A stretch of DNA of 64,000 nt from Melieria omissa (GCA_963971225.1 OZ020270.1:75966432-76030431), one strand, 5' to 3'. Shown: positions 40,810-51,621, counted from the first letter of the stretch. Translations and numbers: made by a program. Notes: a model not told the origin generated them from the letters alone.

Positions 40810-41110
40810 CAGCGAGTGTATTGCCGTGATCGTAGATTTGCCCTTTTGGTAGGCAAATTGAAATTAGTGGAGATTCCATTAGCACCTCCTCCCTTATATA
40901 GTAATCTATGATCCAATCTAATAATCCAACGTTTTTAACATGAAAGACGAGAGACTGATAGGTCTGTAAGATTTCGGGGAGTCCGGTGGTTTGTTACCAC
41001 CTTTAGGTATAAAAATTACCTTAACCCCCCTCCAGATTTTAAGAACGTATTCCAGTGTTATGCTGGCTCTGAATAGCAGAACCATTTTCCTAATCAGTTT
41101 ATCCGTACCT

Positions 41111-42091
41111 CTAGGAAGAAGTGCTGGAAATATGCCATCTGGTCCTGGCGATTTGTAGGGTTTGAAGGAGTTGACCCCCCCATTTTACCCTATCAAAGGT
41201 TATTATCCTGTTCACTATTGTGTCCAATGGCCCGCATGACTCAGGTAGGTCACTTTCGGGAGTGAGTGGATCCCTTTCTTGTACCATGCAATCTGGGAAA
41301 TGAGTTCTTTGAATAAGCTCTAAAGTGTCTCCAAACGATTGCGTTAGGGTCCCATTTGAGTTTTTTAGCGTACCTATTGGGATGGTGGTCCCTTTCGAGA
41401 GGGTCCTTTGCAGCTTAGCGGTGGCAGGGATGTCCCCTAAATCCTCACAGAACTTCCTCCAGGATTTTCTTTTGGATTTTCTTACTTCTTTGTTGTATAG
41501 TGTTAGGGCTACTTTGTAGGTATCCCATATGTTTGTTTTCTTGGCCCTATTGAATTCAATTCTAGCCTTTTTGGGAAGTTTTGAAAGGAAGCTGTTCCAC
41601 CATGGAACCCTCTGTTTAGAGGTCTTGGTTTTTGATGGACAGCAGTCATGATACGATGAGATAAGTAGGTTCGTTGTATTTGCTACCTCCCTATCTAATT
41701 CATCTGTTGTTCTAATAAAATGATGTTGGTCATCTAGTTTTCTAGAGAGGTTTTCAGTGTACCTCATCCAATCTGTTGTTTTTGGACAACGGTAGAGTGC
41801 GACACTCTTAACCGGGCCCTCAATATCGAACATAATGTACCTCTGATCCGACATCGAGTCCTCATCCGAGACTCTCCAGTTCTGGATCATGTCAGAAAAT
41901 TTATTCGTTACTAGAGTTAAATCTAAAACCTCTTGGCGAATGGCATTAACGAAAGTTGGACTCTTCCCCTTATTTGCAATAGTCATATTACTACTTATTA
42001 TGTACTCAAAGAGCGACTCACCCCTGCTGTTAGTGTCCGTACTAGCCCATGCTATATTGTGGGCATTTGCATCACATCCGATGATTATTTT
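41111..42091 (-). pseudogene. LINE C endonuclease C-part and linker
   Basis: Motifs GCDANAHNIAWASTDTNSRG, SPTFVNAIRQEVLDLTLV and the late catalytic SMSDQRYIMF, where families usually have SDH (here S-D-Q). This suggests loss of the catalytic histidine. A long basic linker (KKARIEFNRAKKTN, KSKRKSWRKFCEDLGD) leads to the reverse transcriptase. The frame is open for 291 codons. Confidence 0.85.
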
Positions 42092-42399
42092 GACCTCTTA
42101 ATTGCGCGGTTAATGGTCCAACGCGAAACATTTAGGTCACATTCCCTAGCAATTTTTGATGCAGACTTCAAAGAATTGCTGGCTAAATTTTGAATGCGAC
42201 GAGTATCGCGTTCAGATAATTTCGCTTTCGGACCACCCCGACGGTTGTTTCCATAATTTTCGGGATCTGCTAAATAATTACGCACAACTCGGTCAGACCG
42301 GCCTAATTTTCGCGCGATTTCACTAAAATTTAATCCTGCTTCCTTAAATGCACTTATTTTGCCTTTTTCGGTATCGTTCAATTGAGCACCGCGTGGCAT
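42092..42399 (-). pseudogene. Tc1 transposase N-terminal half
   Basis: DNA-binding region: MPRGAQLNDTEKGKISAFKE, SEIARKLGRSDRVVRNYL, then an AT-hook-like GGPKAKLSERDTRRIQN and a second helix-turn-helix, ASKIARECDLNVSRWTINRA. This is the paired-like domain that binds Tc1 ends. It stops where LINE C enters and rejoins in frame at AIKRSPTLIREKLKFAPK on the far side. Confidence 0.9.
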
Positions 42400-42855
42400 T
42401 TTAAAATCTCGTAAGGACAGTTATGATTGATATTAAAAAAAAATGTGACATCAAACGAAAATTTCGAATAAACTGGAGTACAAAGGAACTAGGTTATAGT
42501 TATGCACCAATAAAAAATCAAACTTTTCTCTCTTACGGTATAATGGCGTATTTTATTTTAAGAACTCTTCTCTCCTAATATGTGTCCTCGCAAACTCTCT
42601 TATTCCTCATACCCCGATTTTTTGTATACTCTTTTGGAATCAAAAGAACCTATGAAATAAAACTAGGCTATAGTTATTATGTTATGTTATGCACCACAGT
42701 GTATTACCCCAGTGTGCGGCAGCTGCAATTTGTGCATACCCCAGAATGCAGCGAGTAGGCCTGGTAATTTGCCGACCAGCTGCTGTTCTAGCTCTGGGTT
42801 GTTGAGATAACTCGTCATATTGGACGCCTTAATGGTGGCGGAGATAGATAGCGCA

Positions 42856-43121
42856 GGATAAAAATTTATATGATGTCCTTGAAGTCCTTTTTCGTTACAT
42901 TTTTCCAAAAAGGATATTGTGTGACTTTTGAGTCAAGAGATACGATGTTTTAAAAGTTTCGGGAAGGGGCTTTAAGCCGCCATATTTAAACTCAATTTAA
43001 AAAAAAACTCGAACATTCCGGGAAAAATCCCTTGGCACTTTTTCATCTACTGAGAGCCTCTATCGAATGAGATGGGTTTGACCTTGTCCCTCGAAATTTT
43101 TTTTTAATTTGTTGCACTGTG
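42856..43121. mobile_element. Foldback FB1-type fragment, right half
   Basis: GGATAAAAATTTA through GTTGCACTGTG matches the right arm of FB1 (8500-8785). The terminus CACTGTG at 43115-43121 is followed by TTA. The left arm is absent, and part of the host gag is missing too, so a deletion removed both. Sits in the BEL gag. Confidence 0.8.
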
Positions 43122-43529
43122 TTATCAGCTCTGGTCGGCCGAACTTCATTCGCAGAGTTTCCATTACTAGCGGAACACAAGACAAATGCAGCAGCAGATT
43201 TTTCACAGCATGGCGAGCCGCCCCCGTCAATGCTTGACGTAAGCGCGCCAGATTTTCGCCTTTAGGAAATCCACACATCTCCGTTGTTTGTTCGTAAGTG
43301 GCTAGGAATAAGGGCCACTCCTCAGGCTGACAATCAAAGTTCCTTGGTGATGCTACTACGAGCGGCGAGTTGATCACTTGTTAGACGACGGACCGTGGGC
43401 AATGTAGCGGGCCCAGGATCAATTGTCGGTGCTGCGCCACAAACCGGCAGCCAGCCCGTAAGGCAGTCTGGCAACTTTGAGCAGGAGAGCGGCGGGCGGT
43501 TTGCGGTCCCACAAGTCGGTGGGCCTCCT

Positions 43530-43840
43530 TGGAAACCACTCAGCAACCATGAGCCAATGGTCGGTGGATGAGACGCAAATCCGTTGCAAGTCGGAGCGGC
43601 CCCGTTAGTCGGCGGGCAGTCCTGGCGACCACTTGGCAGCTATAAGCCAGTGGTCAGTTCATGAGGCGAAACTCCGTTGCATGTCGGTGCGGCCTCGCTA
43701 GTCGGTGGACAGTATTGGCGACCACTTGGCAACCATAAACCAGTGGTCAGTTGTTTGGCGATAGATTCGTTGCGTATAGGCATAGCCCCGCTTATCGGGC
43801 AGCCTTGACGGCCACTTGGCAACCATAAGCCAGTGGGTGG
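43530..43840 (-). repeat. 92-bp tandem repeat within gag
   Basis: CCACTTGGCAACCATAA-type anchors at 43537, 43629, 43722 and 43812. Read on the minus strand each unit gives about 31 residues around TTGLWLPSGRQ-CP, T-EAAPTCNG. The period is close to a multiple of three, so units stay in frame, consistent with a once-translated repeat domain. Confidence 0.7.
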
Positions 43841-44522
43841 CGAGGCTGTTTTACCTTTTGCCTGTTGCTCAAGAATCTCAGTCTACCAAGAACTGATGTG
43901 ATCCGCTGTTGTACGCACAGGTTTTCCGTTGACGTTGCAGAAGGGCTGGGGTGAGCGTGGTGCTCAACCTCGCGTGACATCGCGTCGTGAGCTGTCACCC
44001 TTTCTGTGCCCTGCAGCCACTGCTACCTCGTCGAGATCGTCTTCTGTGTGTGAACATTCCACTGTTTGCAGTAGAAGGTCCCTACGCCGCTTTAACAGCG
44101 CTTCTTTCTGGCGCTGCAGTTGCTCCTCCTCGTCGAGAAGCTGCTTCTCTGCTTGTTGGCGACGCGTCGTGGTTGATTTTCTGCGACCAGCACAATGAAC
44201 AGACGCAGAACCCTCAGCGGCCACCATCGATCACGGCGCATTGTTGCTACGTGTTTCAGCCGGTGCTGTTTGTCTGTTCGCGGCACTCGCTTCAACTTGC
44301 CGGTGCTCCAGTTGTGCAGACAAGCGGTGCGGTGCAGCCGGCGCAGCTCCAGTCCTCATGTTCGATCGCGGCCGTCACTCCCACACAGCGGAAGTGGAAT
44401 CATCCTCCTCTTCGCAATTCTTGCAACTCCAACCCGGTGCCGACGTCATTACGTGAAAAAATATTTGAAGATGTTGAGATTTCGGCCAATATTTCGAACG
44501 GTTGCCCCACGCAGGGGTTTAA

Positions 44523-45019
44523 CCCATTAGAACCTGACCCCAGAAGGGCTTGTGCGATTTCCATAAAATTTTTCACAATCTTAGTAATTGACCTAATCAA
44601 GAAAAAAAATCAAGCAAATAATTCATACCCCCACCCCCTGAACCAGGAGGGTACGTTGCGCAAACGCAATTTGGGCCTTAGTCACATACAAAACATAAAA
44701 TTAAAAAAAAAAAAAAATTTTTAAAACTTATTTTTAAATAGTTTAGCATTACAAAATGCAGCCCACAAAGGGATTTTGATAGGTTTGAAGAATAAGTATT
44801 TTTAATTGAATTTCAAAAATTCCCCAAAAAAAACCTTTGACTTTGGATAGAAAAAAAGATATGAATATTTAAAAAATTTTGAAATTTGAGTATGGCAGAA
44901 TCTAAAACGATCAATTCGGATCCAATTCTACCCATTTTCAAGTCTTATATCTTTATGAATTACTTAATGTAGCGAAATTCCCAAACGTTGCGCAAACGCA
45001 ACGCTCAGGGCTTAATGGG
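44523..45019. mobile_element. piggyBac-type MITE, CCCATTA ends
   Basis: TTAA at 44519-44522 and 45020-45023, inverted ends CCCATTAGAACC and CCCATTAAGCCC. TTGCGCAAACGCAA occurs near both ends (44655, 44987) as an internal inverted repeat. 497 bp, no transposase. It differs from the ends of the 4540 and 59814 elements. Confidence 0.82.
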
Positions 45020-45032
45020 TTAAGTAAACATA

Positions 45033-45224
45033 TCTGTGGCATTTTGACAAAACAACCTAAGTCTAATTTTCAAAATGTTCAGGAGAGCGAAAAAGAAACA
45101 TAACAAACATCATAGAAACAAGCCGATTACACAAAAAGAAGCGTCTTTAAATTGTTTCTTTATGATTAAAAAATTGGAAATTTGACTTAAGTCGACTTAA
45201 GCGCTTTTGTCAAAATTCCACAGA
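45033..45224. mobile_element. Small MITE, TCTGTGGCATTTTGAC ends, copy 1
   Basis: 192 bp, TA at 45031-45032 and 45225-45226. Inverted ends TCTGTGGCATTTTGACAAAA. Copy 2 is at 55314-55561 with 60 bp extra in the middle. TTTTCAAAATGTTCAGGAGA is shared. No reading frame. Confidence 0.85.
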
Positions 45225-45389
45225 TATATTTCTTCGATGCAAATTAGAATGTTGTTTTATTGAGTTGTTGTTGAATTTTTGGTCAAATAGCTATAATAAT
45301 AAAATAATTAATTAGTTTACAATGTCTTTCGTAGGGCTAAATTTTAATTACTTTGTCCGTTTTCCCGATGTTTAACGATTTGAATTATA

Positions 45390-45600
45390 ACCTACCCGAT
45401 CGGGTCCACGTCGCCAGTCAGAAAGGAAGAGAACGCAGATGGCGGCCGCCGGGTTGCCCCTTTGTTAAAATTAGTAATTTTCGTCAGAAAGGCAAAGAAA
45501 GTAAATGACGCCTGCCGGGTTGCCCACCACAACCACAATTAAAACAACACGTATTTTTTATATACTTTCTTTTTTTTAAGGATTTTTTTATAAAAAGCAT
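45390..45600. other. Short imperfect duplication, otherwise featureless
   Basis: CAGAAAGG...CCGGGTTGCCC occurs twice (about 45419-45460 and 45484-45522). The stretch 45227-45656 has no gene that I recognise. It may be the 3' end of the piggyBac element whose transposase begins next. Confidence 0.4.
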
Positions 45601-45656
45601 TTGGTTGCATATGTGCAACAAAGCATTAAAACGGATTTTTTTTCATTACTATATTT

Positions 45657-46281
45657 CATTTCAAATGAAAAGTTTTAAAACAATTATTGCGTTTGTTGTA
45701 GCAGAGACCTACTCCGCATTTTTCACAAAGTGCGTAAAACCAGTGCATTTTGAAACCTTACATTTTATTCTTTTATCGCTCCATATGGGCCAGTGATTAA
45801 TTTCGTCCAGGCGCAGAGCTTTCAGTGGAATGTACTGCGTTGGACCACGTTTCATTTTCATATCTTTTTCACATTGCATTGCGTTACTCCTTTTGTGAGG
45901 TCTCGACTCAGCTGTTTCCATTTTCAAGTCGAAAATCGGCAGAGGTCAACAATTTCTCAGTAGAAGCAAGAGTTTTATGGACTCGTTTATATAATAGCCA
46001 GGCGTTACTTATTGTTAAGTCTAGCAAATGATAAAACAGCCGCACCTGCCACCGCTTACTTCGTACTGATATTTTATTTCTTCCCATTATGCTGTCAATC
46101 AAATCAACCCCTCCCATGTGAGCATTGTATTGGCCAACAACACATGGCCGATCCACTTGAATGTACTGTTTACGGGTCTTGTCATATCGGCGCATTTAGT
46201 ATTGTCATTAAAATGTAGAACCTGTCGAATTTACTCGAATTTTTTCAATGACATAGTATTTCGAATACAAATTATGCCAAT
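45657..46281 (-). pseudogene. piggyBac transposase C-terminal part
   Basis: Motifs typical of the piggyBac family: RYDKTRKQYIQVDRPCVVGQ, YNAHMGGVDLIDSIM, RSKRWQVRLFYHLLDLTISN and AWLLYKR. After a frameshift comes RLDEINHWPIWSDKRIKC, and after another the C-terminal zinc finger CEKCGVGLCYNKRNNC. The zinc finger binds transposon ends. The upstream catalytic D residues are not present here. Confidence 0.87.
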
Positions 46282-46394
46282 TATCAGGTCAGTCCATAAG
46301 TTCGTGCGTTTTTCTGAGGTGGTTTTAAAATAAATATAAAAGAAGTTTTCAGTATTTATTTATCAATAATATATTTTCCTGCATTATTTACAAT

Positions 46395-46810
46395 TATGGA
46401 ATTCACAGTTTGCGGGAAAATTTATTTCGGGCAATTTTCCCTAAAAATAAACGATCTAACTGTGAGCACCCCATTGTATATCTTTCAAACAATTGTGGAA
46501 CATTTTTCAAAATAAAAATGCCTCGCTCAAATGGCAAACAAACGTTGAACATCAAATAAAGAAATCGTCCCGATAGTAGCATAAAGTACTCAAAAAAATT
46601 CGCTCCGTAGATTGTGTCAACAAATTAATTTGACTTTGTTTTTTGCCTCTTTCAATAAACATGCTCGGCAGTGCGGCAAATTTTGAAACTACCGGTATCT
46701 ATGTTCTTCATACAAAACAAACGAAATTGAGATACCATATGGGAAAATTCGGGAAAATTGCCAAGTGGGAAATTTAACATGCTAGATACCGCTGAACTGT
46801 GAACACCATA
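46395..46810. mobile_element. TIR element nested in mariner, AAT duplication
   Basis: Inverted ends TATGGAATTCACAGTTTGCG and TATGGTGTTCACAGTTCAGC, flanked by AAT (46392-46394, 46811-46813). Removing it and one AAT rejoins mariner as WEDIVNNAGKYI, the expected C-terminus. 416 bp, no frame. The superfamily is unclear. Confidence 0.72.
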
Positions 46811-46813
46811 AAT

Positions 46814-47810
46814 GTCTTCCCAATGTTTAGGCAAATTTTTATTCTCTGCTCAAAAAATTGTTTGTCCTTGGAGCGGAAATACGCGTCGATATCCCTTTTT
46901 ATAGCTCCTTTTGAGGTGTAGTTCTTATTACCCATATGGGACTGAAGTCCGCGGAAAAGGTGATAATCACAAGGTGTAATATCCGGAGAGTATGGTGGAT
47001 GCGGATTCAGCTTGCCTAAGGTCTGTCTTGCGGTATGCGGTTTTGCGTTGTCGTAGTGAAACAAAAGTTTGCGTCTATTGGCTAAAGACGGTCGATTTTT
47101 TGCAAATGCTTCATTCAGTTTGGATAGTTGATAGCAATAATAATCAGCTGTGATCGTCTGGTTTGGTTTCAGCAGATCAAAATAAACGACACCGGTCATA
47201 TCCCACCAAATAAGCATAAGCAAAATGGGGTGAAGGCCATCTCTGGGGGCTGGTTCTGGTTATCCTTATTCTGGTGGACCTTATCTAACCACTGGCGTTT
47301 GCGAACAAAATTGTTGTAAAGGACCCATTTTTCATCCCCAGAAACAATACGGTTCAAAAAGCTCGCATTTCTAAGCCGCTGCAGCAGCTGAGAACACACA
47401 TTCACTCTCTGCTGTATTCACACTCATTGCAACGGGAAGGTTATGCGGAACCCATTTTCCAAGCTTTGGAACCTTGCCCAATTGAACCAGGTGCCTGTAA
47501 ACTGTTCCATGGGATGAATTTAAGCTTCCAGCTATCATATCGACTGTTCAACTTGGCTCTGCTTCCACGAGTTCCAGGAAGGCGCGGATTTAAGGACCTC
47601 AGGACGACCAGAGCGTGGGGCATCCTCAGCGTCACAATCACCACTTCGGAATTTGGAAAACCACTTTTTCGCAGTCCATACACTCACGACATTCTCCCAA
47701 TGAGCTGCGTTTATTTCTGCAGCAGCAGTTGCTGCATTTTTTCCACTTTTATATAAAAATACAAAATAGGCCCTTTATACTCGTTCGAAGATTCCATTTT
47801 ATTTTTTAAC
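46814..47810 (-). pseudogene. mariner transposase, decayed
   Basis: Read right to left: NVCSQLLQRLRNASFLNRIV, SGDEKWVLYNN (first catalytic D), QPPEMAFTPFCLCLFGGI, IWWDMTGVVYFDLLKPNQTI, FHYDNAKPHTARQTL (second D), SPDITPCDYHLFRGLQ (third D, D34D type) and LPKHWEDI at the C-terminus. The DNA-binding N-terminus at about 47400-47810 is frameshifted. After WEDI the nested element interrupts; beyond it VNNAGKYIIDK ends the protein at about 46345. Confidence 0.9.
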
Positions 47811-47974
47811 AACGCGTGCTTCTATCCGTGATTAAAACCACTTGTTGAATGCACAATACACCAAAGAAAATTGAAAAAATTCCGTTATCTACCAAGAATC
47901 ATTTTTTTATGCAAAAAGCGCCTATTCTGAAACTATTGGAAAAAAAACGCACGAACTTATGGACTGACCTGATA

Positions 47975-48250
47975 CTACCGACCAGTACTTAGTTATATTC
48001 GCTACTTTAATTACTGACATATAGTACAAAATGCCCACGAATTTCTTGATGTCAACACATAAGGGGAGTTAGGATATTGTTGAACCATGTAAGTATTTCT
48101 TTCTTCCTGAATTAGATCAAATATTTCCACTGGGAATATATAAGTGAAGAACTGGAATGGAGTTGAAAGTTATAGCAGCTCATTCGGCAACATAGCTTCA
48201 TCTAGAAATGCTAGCTGCTCTAGAGCAAGATTTCTCTGTCTTCAAGTGAC
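47975..48250 (-). pseudogene. piggyBac transposase N-terminal part
   Basis: Minus strand: PFQFFTYIFPVEIFDLIQEE, RNTYMVQQYPNSPYV, then in another frame KFVGILYYMSVIKVANITKY. These are the start of the catalytic domain of piggyBac transposases. The DDD residues that should follow are not found on either side of the mariner, so roughly 250 residues were deleted in addition to the insertion. Confidence 0.8.
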
Positions 48251-48789
48251 TTTAATTTTTTCCTTTGCCTTCGATTTATTACTGATTACGGGCGGTATTC
48301 CCAAGTTGAATTGACTTTGCGATTTCATCTTCTCACAAAGAGTTTGGAGCCATTTTTGCGAAATGTGTTGCCGCCGACGCACTTCTCCAACCAGACGAAT
48401 TGTAAATTTTTTGCTCTGAAGGATCTTTGTTGCACTTCTGCAACCAAGAGCAATCGCAGATTATTTACAATTCAGTTACAATTCTCTTTAACTAAATAAA
48501 TGGAGAATAAAGATAATGTACTAACCTAGTGTAACATTGTAATTAAAAAGTATATTAAGTTGTTTATTAATAATTTTTAATCACTTTTGTTTCACTGAAA
48601 TAAATTCGTGCAACGTTTCGCAAAACCGGTAAACAAAGTTCTGCCAAGTAAATTTTAGCCACTTTTCCCCACTATTAAAGCCAGTTTTTCAAAAAAGGAA
48701 CGTTGCACATCTGTAACATCGCCAAAAAGTGCCGTTTTGATAAATACTTCTAAAATTACGGGCAATTTTTCGGTTGGTTGCAGATATGC
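48251..48789. other. No recognisable feature
   Basis: AT-rich. A GTTGCA...TGCAACC-like short inverted similarity occurs around 48430 and 48780. Probably the 5' flank of the piggyBac remnant. Confidence 0.4.
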
Positions 48790-49555
48790 AACCGTACTGT
48801 GTAAAGGGTGAGAGATAGAGTGATCGTTCTGGAGTGAGGACGTGTTTTCACAGCGATCCACAAAAATATCTTTTTAAGTGAGGACAAAGTGACCGAGTAA
48901 TTTTAAAAGTGAGTGTAAAGACTCTAACAGTGAGTAGTGCGTAGTGAAAAGTGCAATCAACTCTCCGCTTGTGACTCACTGGAGTGGAAGTGTCTGTTTC
49001 TTCAAACCACCGCGCCTTAGCAGCTGAAGTCTCAGCGAAGGTAAGGGACAGCAACAAACACCACGAAGGCCAGCGAAATCCACCTCGTGCTAAAAGCTCG
49101 GCGTCGCGCTAGGCTCCGCCCAGACTGCAGCACGGACACGAACCTCGATTGTTCACCACCACGAGAACGTGAGAGGAAAGTCTCCAGCAAAAGCCGTACC
49201 TAGCGAAGGCACCAACCGGCGAAGACTGCGGCGAAATCGGGTGGGCATGCGACCAAGCTTGGGAGTATGTGGAATTCATCTCCAATGGCATCCAGCTCGG
49301 CACCGAGCCGCGACACGACTGCGAACCCGTTCAAGGCGCGCACAAAACTAGCTCGATTGCCGGTGAGGGAAATGGCAAGCGCTGCGCCGACGGCCAGCGA
49401 GGCAGCAACAACAGCAGTAGAAACAGCAGATGAGACAACCAGCTCCCCACACATACGGTGCCGGACAGCAACTACTACAAGATTCATTGAATACTGCTGT
49501 TTGCTGGATACGGCAGGGAAGATCTTGGAGCGAGTAATAGCCGACAGGCTAAATA
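48790..49555 (+). mobile_element. R1-like LINE, internally deleted
   Basis: A GC-rich leader (48790-49285), then an ORF1 start MASSSAPSRDTTANPFKART at 49286 running to about 49470. It joins directly to a reverse transcriptase piece, CCLLDTAGKILERVIADRLN (49491-49554). The latter is the conserved LLDT-GK-LER segment of R1-type reverse transcriptases. Everything between, including the endonuclease, is deleted. Confidence 0.6.
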
Positions 49556-51034
49556 AATTTTAGTGGTAGCTGCATTTTTTCCACTAATCACTGATCTTTA
49601 TTTAGTGGTAGAGTAGTTTCCTCCACTAACTTTTTCTTAGTAGTACTTTTTACCACTGTCACTAAATAAAATTCAGTGATAGTTGAAAATTCCTCCACTA
49701 TCACTAATTCTGTTCCACTAATGTTACATCGCTAACGGTTATAACCAAACATTTCAACATTTTCGTTCATTTGCTTTTCCATTGATTCGTATCGTGATCG
49801 ACTCTCTCTTTCAATATTGTTCAAAATGTAGTAGGGGAACTCACAATTCATTGTTTAAATAAAACATATATTTTTGCGCATATCGTTGTTAGTGGTTTAT
49901 TTAATGGTACTGGATGTCTTTGTTTAGTGCACTACCCTGTCGGACCTGAGACAACTAGTTCCCAAAATTCATTGGTTTTCCAACTGGTTTTTTGTAGTCA
50001 ATTGGACAACTAGTAGTAAAAGTAGCCTTCAGCGGATGCAGAAGTCAGTCATTTTGCGTCTAATCGTTCACGTTCTGCGTGCGCGTTCATAGGCGAGGCA
50101 TGAAAATACGAAACGAAACGAAAGACGAAACAGAGGTGAAATAATCAACAATATTCTGTTACGGCTGATCTTGCGATGCTTTTGTCACAACAACAACGTA
50201 GAAATGTTTCTTTCTTTCTGTTTCTATGACTCGAAGTTCGTTCGATTTGCACGTTTTGTCTTGAATGATTTCAGTTAGAATTTTGCGTGGTTGCGTGAAG
50301 CAACGAATTGCAGAAGGAGTCGAATGGTATGTATTAATAAATTTATGTAATTATGATTATGTAATTATTTATTAATTAGTTTATTTTTTTATTAATTGCA
50401 GGCGAAGTCAGGATGTTGAACTGCGTCAGACCCCAAACAGTTTCGACAGAAGTGTGTCAACAAGTCGAAGTTCATTTTTACGTGCACCAATACTTTTTTT
50501 ATTCGCGATTATTTTTTGTTGTTTTAATAATATTTTTGCAATAAAATTAATATTTATAAATTTCAATGATTATTTTTCTCTACACAAATCAACTGGTTAG
50601 AAAAGTAATCCAGAATAAACTAGTTCGAAAACTAGTCGCTTTGCAACTGGTTTGAAAACTGGTTTAGTTCGGACTAACCTTGGACTAGTTGCAATGGATG
50701 GATGGGACAATTGACCGTTGCCTAGGACACCGCCATGTTAAAAGGGTGAGTTTGCTCCAAGGAAATGAGTCGGTTCTGAGGTCATATGTGACTGTCAAGC
50801 GACCAGTTAAAAAACTAGACTTGGACCAGTCCGATTTCCTACAGGGTATGCTTTTCACTACCACTAAATAAATTTTAGTGGTAGCTGAATTTTTTCCACT
50901 AATCACTGATCTTTATTTAGTGGTAGTGCAGTTTTCTTCCACTAATTTTTTTTTAATGGTACTTTTTACCACTGCCACTAAATAAAATTCAGTGATTCAG
51001 TCATTCATAGTGCACTATGAATTTAGTGCAAAAC
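49556..51034. repeat. TTTAGTGGTAG repeat, two direct copies flanking an insertion
   Basis: 49556-49720 and 50860-51005 are direct copies of about 150 bp (TTTTAGTGGTAGCTG, CCACTAATCACTGATC, CCACTAAATAAAATTCAGTG). The same GTGGTA/TACCAC words recur in both directions within each. An independent TA-flanked element lies between. It could be an LTR pair or a tandem repeat; no PBS or coding region supports the former. Confidence 0.5.
49935..50846. mobile_element. TA-flanked element rich in AACTGGTT/ACTAGT motifs
   Basis: Short inverted ends CCCTGTCGGA / CCCTGTAGGA, TA at 49933-49934 and 50847-50848. AACTGGTTT, ACTAGTT and GGACTAGT words cluster in the 70 bp near the left end and 250 bp near the right end, like transposase-binding sub-terminal repeats. 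912 bp, no transposase. Confidence 0.55.
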
Positions 51035-51410
51035 CCCCATGTCTGATAATTATTATACTCAGCATAAACATTACTTAAAATAATTCCGTAACTATTGAAT
51101 TAAAATATCATCAAAACAGTCACAACTCAAAATTTTGGATTTTCTAGTGTAAAATTAAAACAAATTCTTGCAACTTATCCTAAAGCATAATCTGTAAGGA
51201 TTTTTTACTGAACGGCCTATACGTTATTTTAAAAATATGTTTATTTAGCTCAAAAACAGTTGTTTGCGTTTCCTGAAAAATCCAAAATTTTTAGTTGTGT
51301 CACTTTTGTAGTGCGTGTGCGGTATATGCGATGGTTTTAAATTAAATTTCTGTACTAACTTAAAAATATTTCGGGGGGTTTACACCCCCAAAACCCCCCT
51401 GTGTGCACCA
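51035..51410. other. No recognisable feature
   Basis: AT-rich spacer between the TTTAGTGGTAG repeat and the 136-bp type units. No frame or repeat recognised. Confidence 0.4.
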
Positions 51411-51621
51411 CTGTTCTCCATACATACTTTTAACCCGTCGTTGATCCAGTTAGATTTCGATTTTGAAAATAATAACGTGTCTAATTTTATTTATTTAAAT
51501 TATTTTATACAATTGTTGAAGTCAGTAGGCCCATCGGTTCGTGTTTTTTGTTTTGGAGTCTTTTCGCAAATAAACCTTAACCCATTGTTGGGCCAGGTAA
51601 ATTTTGATTTTCGAAACATTA
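51411..51621. repeat. 136-bp type tandem units, continued at 54003
   Basis: Units led by TTAACCC at 51430 and 51577. The second is split by the foldback: GATTTTCGAAACATTA on the left continues TAAAATACGTGTCAAA after 54005. Same unit family as 31700-32130. Confidence 0.65.

Larger units (their letters stand above)
38813..42091 (-). mobile_element. LINE C: 5'-truncated LOA-type LINE inside Tc1
   Basis: 3279 bp flanked by GACCTCTT (38805-38812 and 42092-42099). It starts in the endonuclease (VKIIIGCDANAHNIAWASTD) and runs through reverse transcriptase and RNase H (WYTDGSKTSTGVGAGIVG, IFQAELFAIIKAV). It ends with the knuckle CRFCQEADETMEHIITNCPA and a 3' part without the (AACCT)n run of the other LOA copies. 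Broken at about 41110, 39735 and 39390. Confidence 0.92.
37848..42698 (-). mobile_element. Tc1-like element with long inverted ends, holding LINE C
   Basis: Inverted terminal regions of about 220 bp at 37848-38070 and 42475-42698 (GGTGCATAACTATAGCCTAG, TTTGATTCCAAAAGAGTATA). The right end has a 15-bp extra ATAACATAACAT repeat. TA adjoins both sides, but the very last bases differ between ends, so the exact limits are uncertain by a few bp. Without LINE C it is about 1.57 kb. The transposase is split and has a stop. Confidence 0.82.
42703..44300 (-). pseudogene. BEL/Pao gag remnant (second element)
   Basis: N-terminal coiled coil at about 44200-44020 (RRQQAEKQLLDEEEQLQRQK, EALLKRRRDLLL), then four tandem 92-bp units (43530-43840), then the capsid region LPLVVASPRNF-type, CQPEEWPLFLATYEQTTEMC, LARLRQALTGAARHAVKNLL and GRPELI. 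After an intruding foldback piece it resumes ASNMTSYLNNPELEQQLVGK and LPGLLAAFWGMHK. About 45 residues after GRPELI are missing. No protease or polymerase remains. Confidence 0.78.
46284..47972 (-). mobile_element. mariner element, full length with nested insertion
   Basis: Inverted ends TCAGGTCAGTCCATAAGTTC followed by GTGCG. TA at 46282-46283 and 47973-47974. Without the nested element it is about 1270 bp, normal for mariner. It lies within a piggyBac transposase: the N-terminal fragment is at 47975-48250 and the C-terminal fragment at 45657-46281. Confidence 0.93.

Noticed and set aside
42700..42718. CCGCACACTGGGGTAAT string next to the Tc1 end, also present at 32128
   Set aside because: Only about 17 bp are shared with no further similarity, so I cannot assign it to an element.
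43987..44724. 245-codon plus-strand open frame
   Set aside because: Antisense of the BEL gag coiled coil and running into a MITE; composition is serine- and cysteine-rich without a domain.
49556..51034. LTR retrotransposon bounded by the two direct 150-bp copies
   Set aside because: No primer site, polypurine tract or coding sequence between them; the intervening DNA is a TA-flanked element.
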